From: Salipaludibacillus neizhouensis
GTDB lineage: Bacteria; Bacillota; Bacilli; Bacillales; Salisediminibacteriaceae
Length of the DNA: 64,000 nucleotides
Direction of reading: 5' to 3'
Assembly (NCBI RefSeq): GCF_002886185.1
Contig: NZ_KZ614146.1
Location: forward strand, 3,073,924-3,137,923
Within the stretch, counting starts at the first letter, position 1, and every line of letters begins with the position of its first letter. This document shows, piece by piece, positions 1 to 9,270 of the stretch. The notes beneath the pieces are model-generated. The model did no database searches. It had not been told where the DNA came from and saw only the letters and a program-made list of their open reading frames with translations. The position numbers were made by a program, and so were the translations under genes.

Positions 1-1160
1 TTTAATAAATTGTATTGTATGTGGTTCTCGCTTAGCATCCTCACGATTCCATTAAATTCCTTTTTACTGTCAGGCCTTTTGGTGTCTGGTGCAACCAGGC
101 AAACCTCAGCCAACGATTGAAAGTTCGTATAATAGTGCTCATGTTCTTTATGAAAACGGTAAATATCTTTCACCAAATCAAAGCAAAGTCTATCGTCCTG
201 ATTGACGAGGGTACCGATCACGTAATAATCGAGCCAGCCACCGTTCACAAGATTTTGTACTAGTCGCAATGCAGTCAAATGAGGGGAAACTGCCGAATGA
301 CGCATGGCAAAATCAACGAAATGAACTGCTGCATTGCTCACAGCCATCCCCTCCCAGGATCCTGTTACCGTTCGTACATTTTCAGTAGCTGAGTAGTTAC
401 ATTCCGGTAAGGGGAAGTACATACACGAACCGGACTCTTTACGGTAGATATCGGCGTTAGTGTGGGTATAATTACTTATAGCGATATTGGGGTTGATGTT
501 CTTAACCAGAGTCACTCGTCGATCAAAAAGTTCTTTTACTGTTTCGATGCAGAACTGTGCATAGTCACGGAATACTGGGTCATTCGGATCTGCCTTTAAT
601 GGCAACCGATCGTGGCCGGCAAACTCCGTAAATCGTCTCAAGCAGTTATCGCATTGGCAAATCCCGTGAAAATTGTAGCTGTAGTCCATAGTTACATAAC
701 CAATCATATTAAAAAATACGCCATCTACAGGGTATTTCTCAACCACTTCCTTCAATATTTTTAATGAATATTCTTGTTGGTAATACCCATTGATGCAGGT
801 ATGAACTTGACCATTGTAATTGACGATATTCCCTTCGGCGCTGCGATACAACCAATCCGGATTGGATAGAGCATGCACCTCGTTTAACCGGCTGAAGTCG
901 AAGCGGGCTATAAACTTCATCCCTTTCTCGTGTGCGCGTTCTATCACCTTACCAGTAAAATCGTCCTTCAAGAATGGATTTACATAATGATATTTAAGTT
1001 CTGATGGGTAATTAGCCGCAATTCCTCCGACGTTAAACAGCAGTGCGTTTGCGGAAAATTTCTCGAGACTCTGCATGTACGTATCGACATCAAGCGTTGC
1101 ATCAATCTCTCTTAAATTTGTCTGAATTAGACGCATCGGTTTCTCTTGCCACCAAACCAT
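1..1160 (-). CDS. GHL6-like uncharacterised glycosidase, N-terminal part (runs off the left edge)
   Basis: An open frame starts at ATG 1160 behind a strong AGAGGAGG site and is still open at base 1, giving about 386 residues. It begins MVWWQEKPMRLIQTNLREID and is clearly homologous to the complete 661-residue protein at 10587-12572. Shared blocks include IQTN-REID near the start, NPDW-YR---G-IVNYNG-VHTC around residues 130-150, DG-F-NM-G, and a C-x-C-x-x-C cluster (CQCDNC). I infer a TIM-barrel glycosidase of the hypothetical glycosyl hydrolase 6 type; the substrate is unknown. There is no signal peptide, so it acts in the cytoplasm. A copy of the recurring 25-nt motif lies about 210 bases upstream. 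The C-terminal half is outside the window. Confidence 0.82.
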   Translation of the reverse strand, partial: MVWWQEKPMRLIQTNLREIDATLDVDTYMQSLEKFSANALLFNVGGIAANYPSELKYHYVNPFLKDDFTGKVIERAHEKGMKFIARFDFSRLNEVHALSNPDWLYRSAEGNIVNYNGQVHTCINGYYQQEYSLKILKEVVEKYPVDGVFFNMIGYVTMDYSYNFHGICQCDNCLRRFTEFAGHDRLPLKADPNDPVFRDYAQFCIETVKELFDRRVTLVKNINPNIAISNYTHTNADIYRKESGSCMYFPLPECNYSATENVRTVTGSWEGMAVSNAAVHFVDFAMRHSAVSPHLTALRLVQNLVNGGWLDYYVIGTLVNQDDRLCFDLVKDIYRFHKEHEHYYTNFQSLAEVCLVAPDTKRPDSKKEFNGIVRMLSENHIQYNLL

Positions 1161-1369
1161 AATTAATTCCTCCTCTAAAATTAACTTTAGACCCGAGCCT
1201 CCACAAATCATTAAAACCGCTTTACTGTTAATCATATCGATTTGTTCAATGAGCGACTAACAGTTTGACGACTTTTTGAATACCGTTTTGGCGATTCATT
1301 ACTTTTTCTTAGGCAACATGCATAAATTCTTTTCAACACTTAATAATTATAACTTTTAAATTCCAATCA

Positions 1370-1394
1370 TTATGGTATTATAGTTCTTTTTTTT
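1370..1394 (-). promoter_or_regulatory. Recurring 25-nt motif, copy 1 (divergent)
   Basis: The plus strand reads TTATGGTATTATAG followed by a run of T. This is the most divergent of five copies of a motif whose consensus is TTATGGTAATTTGGTA plus T-run plus A. It lies about 210 bases upstream of the GHL6-like gene. The rest of 1161-1590 shows only AT-rich leader and a doubtful 50-65-codon frame (1393-1590, possible TTG start behind AGGAGG) that I cannot assign. Confidence 0.4.
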
Positions 1395-1590
1395 GTATAA
1401 ACAATTAAAAAAACATTCTCTAATAGGAGGTGGTTTAAGATTGGGGAATAACTTCATTTTTAAAATATGTTTAATCTCGCAACAGAAATCATTGCGAAAA
1501 GCATTAGAACTGGAGCTAAATTTAGAAGAATCTTATGGAGTTTGCTTATGTAAAAATGGAAAGAAAACGATTGAACAGATGGGGAAATAG

Positions 1591-1704
1591 GAAGTTCCAA
1601 AATCACTAAGTACGAAAAAATCAATCAGAACTACTAATCATTTTTCCAACAAAACTGGTGCCAAGTTTGGTGCCCATTTCAAAAAAATTGTTGATACTGC
1701 GTAA
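1591..1704 (+). pseudogene. Possible C-terminal tail of a tyrosine integrase
   Basis: A 37-residue frame with no start of its own follows an in-frame TAG and ends in TAA at 1702. Its end contains NKTGAKFGAHFKKIVDTA; the polar G-A-K-x-G-A type tail resembles the last residues of many phage and ICE integrases. It ends about 78 bases before the tRNA-Sec 3' half, where an integrase gene next to its attachment site would end. No catalytic motif survives, so the identification rests on position and tail style only. Confidence 0.35.
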
Positions 1705-1781
1705 TATTCTATATCACATAAACCTTATTAAATAGCACGTTACAGAACTTAATGGTACTACAAAATACTTACCACCAAGAA

Positions 1782-1845
1782 CTTCAAAACCGCTTGGGAG
1801 GCGCGTGCCGTCTCCGGTAGGTTCGATTCCTACACAGTCCCGCCA
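1782..1845 (+). tRNA. selC: 3' half of a selenocysteine tRNA (selC), attachment-site scar
   Basis: The segment starts at a 7-nt anticodon loop CTTCAAA with anticodon TCA (1784-1786). Next come a 3' anticodon-stem strand ACCGC and a long variable arm that can form 7 pairs (GGAGGCG with the CGTCTCC side, one G-T pair). The T arm is perfect (GTAGG, loop TTCGATT, CCTAC). It is followed by eight acceptor bases ACAGTCCC, discriminator G and CCA. The 8+5 acceptor/T-stem count, UCA anticodon and long variable arm are those of bacterial tRNA-Sec. Nothing upstream pairs with ACCGC or ACAGTCCC, so the 5' half is absent. This is the usual product of integration into a tRNA 3' end. Confidence 0.8.
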
Positions 1846-2077
1846 AAAATGCCTATATATCAAGTGTTCGCTTGATAACTCATACAAATATCTTAATGGA
1901 TATACCTCCACGGTCTTCTGGGCTAAAAAGAGGAAACCGTTGCAGACCGTTTAGACCGTGAGGAACAATTACTTGTAGTCGCCTATTAAAATTATAGGGG
2001 CTTATTTTTATGCAGAAAAAAACGATAAGGAAACTTTAAAGGAATCAATCGCCGATACAGACAAAGAATGTACTTAG

Positions 2078-3153
2078 TTCACTAACCTTACCCCGACTGT
2101 CCCTGGCTATGTTTCGAAACGGAAAAAGGAGTTAAAAGATTATCAAGAAGGTGCAGTTCTACCACTAGAGTCTTTCCCAGGAACAGCTCAAGTGGACTTT
2201 GGAACAGCATCATTTAAGTACCAATCAAAAATCATTGATTTGCCATATTTGGTTGTGTCCTTCCCTTTTAGTAACACCTTTTATTTTCAAGTATTTCCTT
2301 CGGAAAATACAGAATGTTTACTAGAAAGATTACAACGTATATTTCGTCATATCGGTGGTGTTCCAACAACTATTCGATTCGATAACTTGTCACCTGCGGT
2401 CTCAAAAATCATGGGAAAAGGAGCACGGAAACTGACCGATACCTTCGTAAGGTTTGTCTTACACTACGGTTTCCGATATGAGTTTTGTAATCCAGGGAAG
2501 GAAAATGAAAAAGGGCACGTAGAAGCGATGGTTAAATACGTGCGGAACAATTTTCTTTTGCCTGAATGTACGGTGGCTAACTTAGATCACTTTAATAAAA
2601 CGCTTTGGAATAAGGAAGAGGAAGACCGGTACCGCGTGCATTATTAAGAAGCAAGTACTTCAACCAGAGTTATATAAAGAAGACCAAAGTAAGTGGCTTC
2701 ACCTTCCTGAGAAAGATTTTGAATGTGCTTATTACCATGAAATGAAGGCTGATAAGTATGGCATTGTGAGTTTGGATAATAAGGAATATTCTACCTCTCC
2801 GAGGTTTGCGAAACAAAGAGTAAAAACACGTCTTACCTTTAATACTGTCGTGGTATTAAAGGTAAGACAATGAACCCATTGTCACGCATTCTCGACTATA
2901 TGGTGTGAAGCGAAAATCGATGATATGGCAGCCTTATCTTGAATTATTATCAAAACGTCCGAAAGCTATTAAATATTCAAGCTTATATGATCAATTCCCT
3001 TATGCTTGGTCTCAATACTTAAAAGATTGCACAGAAAAGGAACGGAAAATGGGGTTACGTTTACTAGCGAAACTCTTAAAAAATGATGATTTCACATTAC
3101 TGAACAAAGCGCTCCAATTCGCTTCCTCTCATGATCATCCTAGCGCACAGTGA
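2078..3153 (+). pseudogene. istA: IS21-family istA remnant (element 1)
   Basis: The frame containing VDFGTASFKY, then GGVPTTIRFDNLSPAV, then CNPGKENEKGHVEAMVKYVR, is the DDE catalytic core of an IS21-family IstA transposase (D in VDFG, D in RFDNL, E in KGHVE). An in-frame TAG lies just upstream and the N-terminal DNA-binding half is missing. The reading frame shifts near 2640, continues as LHLPEKDFECAYYHEM, and breaks again near 2870. The C-terminal helix-rich part resumes at 2905-3153. No istB or terminal repeat for this copy remains. The sequence differs clearly from the second IS21 copy downstream, so it is a different member of the family. Confidence 0.85.
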
Positions 3154-3203
3154 CCTATACTGGCGGCAATGCCCCTGAGACTGATCCCCTCATCGTGTGA
3201 ATA

Positions 3204-3287
3204 TTGCGGATGAATAGAGCCACTTGTGCGGAGTTTTGAGCCAGTGATTGCGGAAGATAGAGCCACCGTTTGCGGACGGGAGGCCAA
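3204..3287 (+). repeat. IS21-type multiple terminal repeats (left end)
   Basis: Four imperfect repeats of about 20 nt at a 21-22-nt period share the pattern TTGCGGA-N5/6-GAGCCA: 3204-3223, 3225-3244, 3247-3266 and 3268-3287. Arrays of this kind at the end of the element, just before istA, are typical of IS21-family elements, where IstA binds them. Confidence 0.75.
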
Positions 3288-3367
3288 CAATATAAATTAG
3301 AACGACCTCTTGTATAATAAAAGTTGCATGCAATCAAGCATGACATTATTATACAGGAGGTTTTTTT

Positions 3368-4910
3368 GTGATTAATTGTCGTAAAATTCTAGAGTTGTAT
3401 TTTGAAAAAATCACTCAAAGGACAATTAGTTCTAGTACTGGTCATTCGAGAAATACAGTCTCTGAAGTCGTTCATCGAGCGAAGAAACTTGGTGTGGAAA
3501 GCTGAACGATACCATGACCAATCCATGGCTAGAATCGTTTCTCTTTCCAGAAAAACAGGCTATTGAGAAAGGTTACTTCCCGGTTGATTGGGAAAAAGTG
3601 CATAAGGAGTTACAAAAGAAGAATGTAACTTTGACTTTATTGCATTATGAGTGTGCAACGGAAGCACGTGAGGGTGGAAAGATTCCTTACGCTTATCGAA
3701 CATTTACCGAAAATTATGGAGAATACGCGAAGAAGTACAAATTGACAATGCCTATTCTAAGAAAACCTGGTGAAAGTATGGAAGTAGATTGGGCAGGTTC
3801 TACGTTGGAAATTATTGATCGCTCAACAGGAGAAGCTATACCAGCGTACATTTTTATTGCGACCTTACCCTATAGCCAATTCAGCTACGTGGAAGCTTTC
3901 ATGGATATGAAATCGGCGAATTGGCTTATCGCTCATATTCATGCATTAGAATACTTTGGAGGTGTTCCTGAAACGTTGGTTCCAGATAATTTGAAAACGG
4001 GAGTTATAAAAGCCCTCAGGAGTGAGCCTATTCTCAATGAAGCCTATCGTGAACTAGCAGATTATTATCGTACGGTAATTGTTCCAAGCCGTGTCCGGAA
4101 ACCAAAAGATAAAGCAAGTGTCGAAGGAACAGTTGGATATCTCTCTCGACAGATCATCGCTACATTAAGAAACTATCATTGTTTTCATATCGAAGATTTG
4201 AATCAACGAATCTTTGAAAAGCTAGAAGAAATCAATACGATTGATTTTCAAAAACGACCTGATTCTCGTAAAAAAGTATTTGAGGAAGAAGAGAAATCCT
4301 ACCTTCAACAGCTTCCTCAAACACGTTACAAACTTACGGAATGGAAATCAGCAAAAGTTCAACTCAACTACCACATCCAAGTTGAACGCATGTATTATTC
4401 CGTTCCATATAATTATGTCCGTGAGTAAATCGATGTGCGACTAACCACGGATCTAATTGAAGTTTACTTCAAAGAAGCTCGAATTGCATCCCATAAAAGA
4501 CTAAATGGTGAGATAGGTCAATATTCTACAAACATCGACCATATGCCTGATAATCATCGATTATATCTAGAGCACAATCCTGAAAACAATCGCAAATGGA
4601 CAGAGACGATTGGAACTTCAATGGAGCAATTTGTTTCTTATATCTTAGAAATGAATGTTGAAAAAAAGCATTAAATATTCTTAGTACATTAAGAAATCTA
4701 TCAACAAAGTACCCAAAAGATGAACTCGAAAAAGCAGTACAAATATTACTAGAAATATCAACAAACCCTACGGTTTCTGTATTAAAGGGTGTGCTGGAAA
4801 GAAGTAAGAAGCGAAAACAAAATCAAAAGACAGATACAAATAGAGATCAAATCAACAGCTATAACTACGGATTTGTACGTGGAGCTAAATACTTTTGGGG
4901 GAATAAATAA
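3368..4910 (+). pseudogene. istA: IS21 istA transposase, broken (element 2)
   Basis: The GTG start at 3368 follows AGGAGG with good spacing. About 45 codons of N-terminal helix-turn-helix (TGHSRNTVSEVVHRAKKLG) run into TGA near 3503, where a one-base frameshift moves the protein to the frame of 3514-4428 (MEVDWAGS, DNLKTGV, DKASVEGTV: the DDE core). An in-frame TAA at about 4426 sits where VRE-IDVRLTT should continue. A run of A near 4668 then causes another frameshift, and the last part ends at TAA 4908-4910. At least three lesions make it inactive. The end overlaps the istB start as TAATG, the usual IS21 coupling. Confidence 0.85.
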
Positions 4911-5665
4911 TGATGAACCAAGAAACGTTACGTAAGTTAACTGAAATGAAAATGGGTGCAATGGCAGAAGTATATTAACAACAAGGGCAGAATAAGGAAT
5001 ATCACAGCATGGATTTTGATGATCGTTTCAACCTTTTGGTAGATTATGAGTATGATCGTCGTAAGTCTAATAAACTCGATCGACTAATTAAACAAGCAAC
5101 ATTTAATGAGCCAACTGCAGCTATAGAAGATGTAGAATATCATCCCGATCGGAATCTAGATAAGAAACTAATTCTAGAGTTAGCAACAGGAAACTACATT
5201 CAAAATCACCATAATATTATTTTAATGGGAGCATCCGGGAACGGAAAAACATGGATATCCAATGCATTTGGGGTCCATGCATGTCGGCAACTTTATAAAG
5301 TAAAGTATATCAGTTTACCAGAATTACTTGATGAATTGACTGTAGCGAAGTATGAAGCTGATGGCAGTTTCCGTAAGATCATTCAAAAGTATAAGAAGAT
5401 CAAATTATTGATACTTGATGAATGGTTATTAACCGAGCTTTCAGAGGAGCATGTACTTCATGTGTTGGAAATCATTGAGGCGAGATTAAAAAGAGCCTCG
5501 ACTATTTTCTGTTCACAATTTTCTCCAGAAGGTTGGCACTCAAAGCTAGGACAGGCACAAGTAGCTGATGCGATTCTTGATCGTATTGTTCATGATTCCC
5601 ATAAGATCCTAGTAGATGGAGAAGTTTCAATGAGAGAACGTCATGGGTTGGGAGTAATGAAATGA
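4910..5665 (+). pseudogene. istB: IS21 istB helper ATPase with a nonsense codon
   Basis: The frame starts at ATG 4910 (or 4913), is stopped by TAA at 4976-4978 in the segment MGAMAEVY-stop-QQGQ, and is then open to 5665, about 251 codons in all, the normal IstB length. An AAA+ ATPase core is visible: Walker A GASGNGKT and Walker B LLILDEW. IstB assists IstA in target capture. An internal ATG at 5009 could give a 218-residue product lacking the N-terminus. One nonsense codon separates it from an intact gene. Confidence 0.85.
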
Positions 5666-5826
5666 TTCCTGAAGAAGTTGAAAATCGCATAGCGAAGTAC
5701 TTTTTCCATAATTATTTACCTGATGAAGTGATGATGGAAATAGTAGATAAACTATTACCGCCATGCATATACACCGAGGAAGAGGATTTAGACATTGATG
5801 AACTTATCCTTTGGGCTATTGAATAA
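5662..5826 (+). CDS. Small acidic ORF coupled to istB (54 residues)
   Basis: The ATG overlaps the istB stop (ATGA), and 54 codons follow to TAA at 5824. The product is acidic and starts MIPEEVENRIAKYFFHN; it includes the segment YTEEEDLDIDELILWAIE. I do not recognise it. It may be an accessory IS gene or part of a longer reading frame cut off where the element was joined to the integrase fragment. Confidence 0.35.
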   Translation: MIPEEVENRIAKYFFHNYLPDEVMMEIVDKLLPPCIYTEEEDLDIDELILWAIE

Positions 5827-6262
5827 CAATAAAGTTAAAATCACCTCTCTAAAAAATTCATCGAGTTATCGTCATATTAAATTGGATAAGGATGTTCTCC
5901 GGGTATTAAATAAGTTTAAAGTAGTACAGAATGAAATGATCTTACAACATGAGTCTTTCCAACAGAATAATGACCGGATAATTTTCCAAAATGCTTTTGG
6001 AAGATATCTAACCCCCTCAACTTTGCGGGATTCTATTAAAGATTATTGTGGACAAGCCAAAGTGAGTTATAAAGGCTTGCATGGTTTCCGGCACACGCAC
6101 GCTGTATTATTGATCGAAGCTGGAGCAAGTATTAAGTATGTATCAAAAAGGCTTGGTCATAAATCAATCAAGACTACAGCTGATACTTATCTAGATATAA
6201 CACAAAAAATAGAAGAAGATGAACTCAACAAGTTCGCCTCTTACACCAAAAGAAAATCCTGA
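5795..6262 (+). pseudogene. Tyrosine recombinase (integrase), C-terminal catalytic fragment
   Basis: About 145 residues match the end of a phage/ICE-type tyrosine integrase: HGFRHTHAVLLIEAG carries the H-x-x-R box, RLGHKSIKTTADTYLDIT carries the second H and the nucleophilic Tyr. The N-terminal SAM-like arm and the first catalytic Arg are missing; the break lies where the IS21 element ends, so IS insertion and deletion probably destroyed it. The stop at 6262 is inside a terminator hairpin. Confidence 0.8.
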
Positions 6263-6293
6263 GTCGGCACTAAATCGGCACGGCTCAGGATTT
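6254..6293 (+). terminator. Terminator hairpin of the integrase fragment
   Basis: The arms AAATCCTGAG and CTCAGGATTT form a 10-bp stem around a GC-rich loop and include the integrase stop codon. Confidence 0.55.
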
Positions 6294-6342
6294 ATAATTT
6301 AGAAAACCTCTCAAAATGTTGATACATCAATGTTTAAAGAGT

Positions 6343-7200
6343 TTAACCGATTGAGCCTTCCATTTCGAACTTGATTAAACGGTTCATTTCATTCGTGAAT
6401 GGCTCAATAAAGCCCATTACGATCATTTTAGTTGCTTCGTGCTCTAATGTGATATTGTTATTCAAAGTCTCATTGTATGGAATGGTATCTGATGTAGGTT
6501 TGTTATCCATAATGAGCGTATCACACTCGATATTCGCTTTAGAGCCCTCAGATTTACGGCCAAAGTGACAGATTCCTCTGTAAGTAACTTTTCCACCTTG
6601 TTTAGAAATTGATTTAGACACAATTGTAGATGAACAGTAAGGTGCCAAGTGATGCATTTTAGCTCCTGCATCCTGATGTTGACCTTTTCCTGCAATTGCA
6701 ATGGAAAGAACATTACCACGAGCTCCGCGGCCTTTCATTACAACAGCTGGGTATTTCATTGTAAGCTTCGATCCAATGTTACCGTCAACCCATTCCATCG
6801 TTGCATTTTCATGTGCAACTGCACGTTTGGTGCCCAGTTTTGAATCGTTGTATAACGGCAGTAAGCGTCTTTCTTAACAATGATCTCTACAACCGCACTG
6901 TGCAAGGAGTTTGTAGTACAAACTGGAGCCGTACAACCCTCTACATAGTGAATAGAACTATCTTCATCGGCAATAATGAGCGTACGCTCAAATTGTCCCA
7001 TGTTTTCAGAATAATACGGAAGTAAGCTTGTAAAGGCTGCTCCGTTTTAACTCCTTTAGGCACATAAATGAAAGATCCGCCTGACCATACTGCAGAGTTT
7101 AAAGCTGCGAATTTGTTGTCAGTTGGAGGAATTGTTTTACCAAAGTGTTCACGGATAATATCCAGAGAGACATCCTGTGATAAACCCAGAAGCTTTATCA
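6343..7200 (-). pseudogene. sufB: sufB fossil (Fe-S cluster assembly)
   Basis: Three frames together spell the C-terminal two thirds of SufB. The first has [20 protein letters not shown], the second [20 protein letters not shown], the third [20 protein letters not shown]. At least two frameshifts (near 6960 and 6790) separate them. Two internal deletions are visible: LEHEAT joins directly to KMIVMGF, and EPFT to [13 protein letters not shown], each removing a stretch normally present. The N-terminal third is absent. SufB is the scaffold subunit of SufBCD and is normally essential in Bacillota, so a working copy should exist elsewhere. This is a relic, probably carried along with or stranded by the mobile DNA. 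Confidence 0.88.
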
Positions 7201-7291
7201 GAAGTGGGTACACGTCGTTTTACTGCTGAGAAAGAATAGAAGAGACACAAATACATGCAGTTCAACTAGCAACTAGCCACGAGGAGAGGCT

Positions 7292-7954
7292 TTAATTTTT
7301 TTGCAACGCTATTAATCGACATACATTTTGCGCGGCAAAGGCCAGATTATCTTCTCCATTCTTTAATGCCTCATCTAGTGAAGATACTTCTTTTAGTATA
7401 CCAATAATTGCGGTAAAACCATTATCATATAAATCTTCTACTCCGCTTCCAACCCGTCCTGCAAATGCAACAACAGGGACCGAATGCTTCCTAGCAATGT
7501 TTGCAACTCCATATGGTGTCTTTCCAAATAAAGTTTGCCCATCTATACTTCCTTCTCCAGTGAAAACAAAATCAGCATCTTTTATTAAGTCTTCCAGTCG
7601 CGTGTACTCGATTACAAGCTCTATCCCTTTTTGTAAATTTGCGCTTAAAAAAGCAAGTAATCCTGCCCCGAGACCCCCAGCAGCTCCCGCACCAACTATA
7701 TTCGTAATATCTTTTCCTAATTGCGCTTTAATCACTTTGGAATAGTGCATTAAGTTTTCATCTAAAACCTTTACTATTTCTGGAGTTGCTCCTTTTTGTG
7801 GACCAAAAATTGCTGAAGCTCCGTTTTCACCTGTTAATGGATTCGTCACATCACAGGCCACATCAATTCGAGTAGTTTTTAACCGTTCATCTAAACCATT
7901 CACATCGATCGAATGTAAACGATGCAACCCTCCACCGCCATATAATCTGGGACC
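7292..7954 (-). pseudogene. Glycerate kinase fossil, C-terminal part
   Basis: About 220 residues of a GarK/GlxK-type glycerate kinase are in one frame: GGGGLHRLHSIDVNG, NGASAIFGPQKGAT, AGAAGGLGAGLLAFL and FVFTGEGSIDGQTLFGKTPYGV. An in-frame TAA at 7955-7957 precedes the preserved part, and the first 170 or so residues, which contain the N-terminal catalytic region, are missing. It aligns with the second half of the intact kinase at 49570-50724 but is not a recent copy. It follows garR, which makes glycerate, so it was probably the last gene of that operon. Confidence 0.85.
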
Positions 7955-8206
7955 TTAGCCAACATTGTTATACAAGTTATTCGTATTTTCTAATTTCTTT
8001 TATTCTACTTGATATCTAAAATTAGCTTGGCAGGCAAATTTTCAAACTGCATTTTAATATCAATAATTTTATTGTAAAGTATGTACCATATGCACGACAA
8101 GAATAAACAGCATAGTATTACGGCTAACTAAAAGATAGAGATCCAAGTTTCTTAACAACCTGACCAACACTTTTGTCACTTTTACTGTTATAAATTATTT
8201 ATATTT

Positions 8207-8247
8207 ATAATGAGAAGGGAACTATTAATGCGTTCCCTTCTCATTAT
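8207..8247 (-). terminator. Terminator after garR
   Basis: A 16-bp perfect stem (ATAATGAGAAGGGAAC and its complement) encloses a 9-nt loop 90 bases past the garR stop. The flank is AT-rich without a clear U-run. The remaining sequence of 7955-8336 shows no gene. Confidence 0.7.
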
Positions 8248-8336
8248 AGCTCTTCCTTTACTTTATCTAACTACTATTCAGTTAAAATAAGAAGCAAGAC
8301 AATTCAGTTCTATTTTCCATGAAAATATTCTAGAAA

Positions 8337-9221
8337 CTATCGACCAATTTGGATACCAGTCAGATTCTCATAATACTTAGCAATGGCAGAATGATCTTTA
8401 TCACCATGGCCGTTGTGATGCAAGTTTTGTAAAATCTCTTGGACCCCTGCAGTCATAGGTACAAGTGCACCTACAGTATGAGCGCAATCCAAAGCATTGT
8501 TTAAGTCTTTGATGTGCAGGTCAATTTTAAAACCTGGTTCATCATTACCGGAAATCATCATTGGTGCCTTGGCATTCATCACAGTCGAACCTGCCAATCC
8601 TCCTTTGATAGCCTCAAAAACCAACTGTGGATCGACATCTGCTTTCTGAGCCATTGTCAATGCTTCAGATAAAGCTTGGATATTACATGCCACAATGATC
8701 TGATTTGCTAACTTCGTTGTATTCCCTGCACCAATTTCTCCGCAGCGAACGACAGATGCGCCCATTGTCTCTAACAACGCTTTATAGTTATCAAATACTT
8801 CCTGCTTTCCACCCACCATAAAACTAAGGGAACCATCGATTGCTTTTGGCTCTCCCCCTGAAACAGGAGCATCCAGCATCTCTACGCCTTTTTTAGCCAG
8901 TTCAGCTGCAATCTCTTTGCTTGCCACAGGATTAATTGAACTCATATCAATAAACACCTGTCCAGCTTTCATGTGATTTACAACACCGTCTTCTCCAAGC
9001 ATAACCGACTTCACATGAGGTGAGTTTGGCAACATTGTCATTACAAGATCACAAGTAGAACCAATTTCTGTATTTGTTCCTGCTTGGGCGCCTAATTCTA
9101 CTAGTTCCTCCACTGAAGCTCTATTGAAATCATTAACCACTAAATCATTGTAACCCCCGCTTAGTATATTCTTTGCCATAGGTTTACCCATTATTCCTAA
9201 ACCAATTAATCCTATTTTCAT
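8337..9221 (-). CDS. garR: 2-hydroxy-3-oxopropionate (tartronate semialdehyde) reductase
   Basis: The 294-residue protein starts at ATG 9221 behind GGGAGG; a longer frame to 9248 has no site. The N-terminal GLIGLGIMGKPMAKNI is the Rossmann NAD(P) motif of beta-hydroxyacid dehydrogenases; DAPVSGGEPKAIDGSLSFMVGG around residues 115-135 is the substrate loop, and GAGNTTKLANQ around 165 holds the catalytic Lys. Length and motifs match GarR/GlxR, which reduces tartronate semialdehyde to D-glycerate; 3-hydroxyisobutyrate dehydrogenase is the main alternative. It is last in a minus-strand series GHL6-like, AraC, garR. The kinase that would use its product is a fossil just downstream. Confidence 0.85.
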   Translation of the reverse strand: MKIGLIGLGIMGKPMAKNILSGGYNDLVVNDFNRASVEELVELGAQAGTNTEIGSTCDLVMTMLPNSPHVKSVMLGEDGVVNHMKAGQVFIDMSSINPVASKEIAAELAKKGVEMLDAPVSGGEPKAIDGSLSFMVGGKQEVFDNYKALLETMGASVVRCGEIGAGNTTKLANQIIVACNIQALSEALTMAQKADVDPQLVFEAIKGGLAGSTVMNAKAPMMISGNDEPGFKIDLHIKDLNNALDCAHTVGALVPMTAGVQEILQNLHHNGHGDKDHSAIAKYYENLTGIQIGR

Positions 9222-9270
9222 CTGAAATACCTCCCTAGTAAGTATCATTCTATTTTTGTTTCATTGTAAA

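Larger units (their letters stand above)
3196..5665 (+). mobile_element. Degenerate IS21-family element 2
   Basis: The element begins about 3196 with TGTGAATATTGCGG and the repeat array, then carries istA and istB in overlapping order. No complementary right end (a TGGCTCT/CCGCA pattern) is seen before the integrase fragment at 5.8 kb. The right terminus is therefore missing or has been joined by deletion to the integrase gene. Both transposase genes carry disabling mutations. Confidence 0.75.

Noticed and set aside
1393-1590. 65-codon frame upstream of the integrase tail
   Set aside because: A possible TTG start behind AGGAGG exists, but the product is unrecognised and lies in decayed DNA, so I do not call it as a gene.
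3204-3287. Four regularly spaced repeats as a small CRISPR array
   Set aside because: The period is 21-22 nt with hardly any spacer, there are no cas genes, and the position just before istA is that of IS21 terminal repeats.
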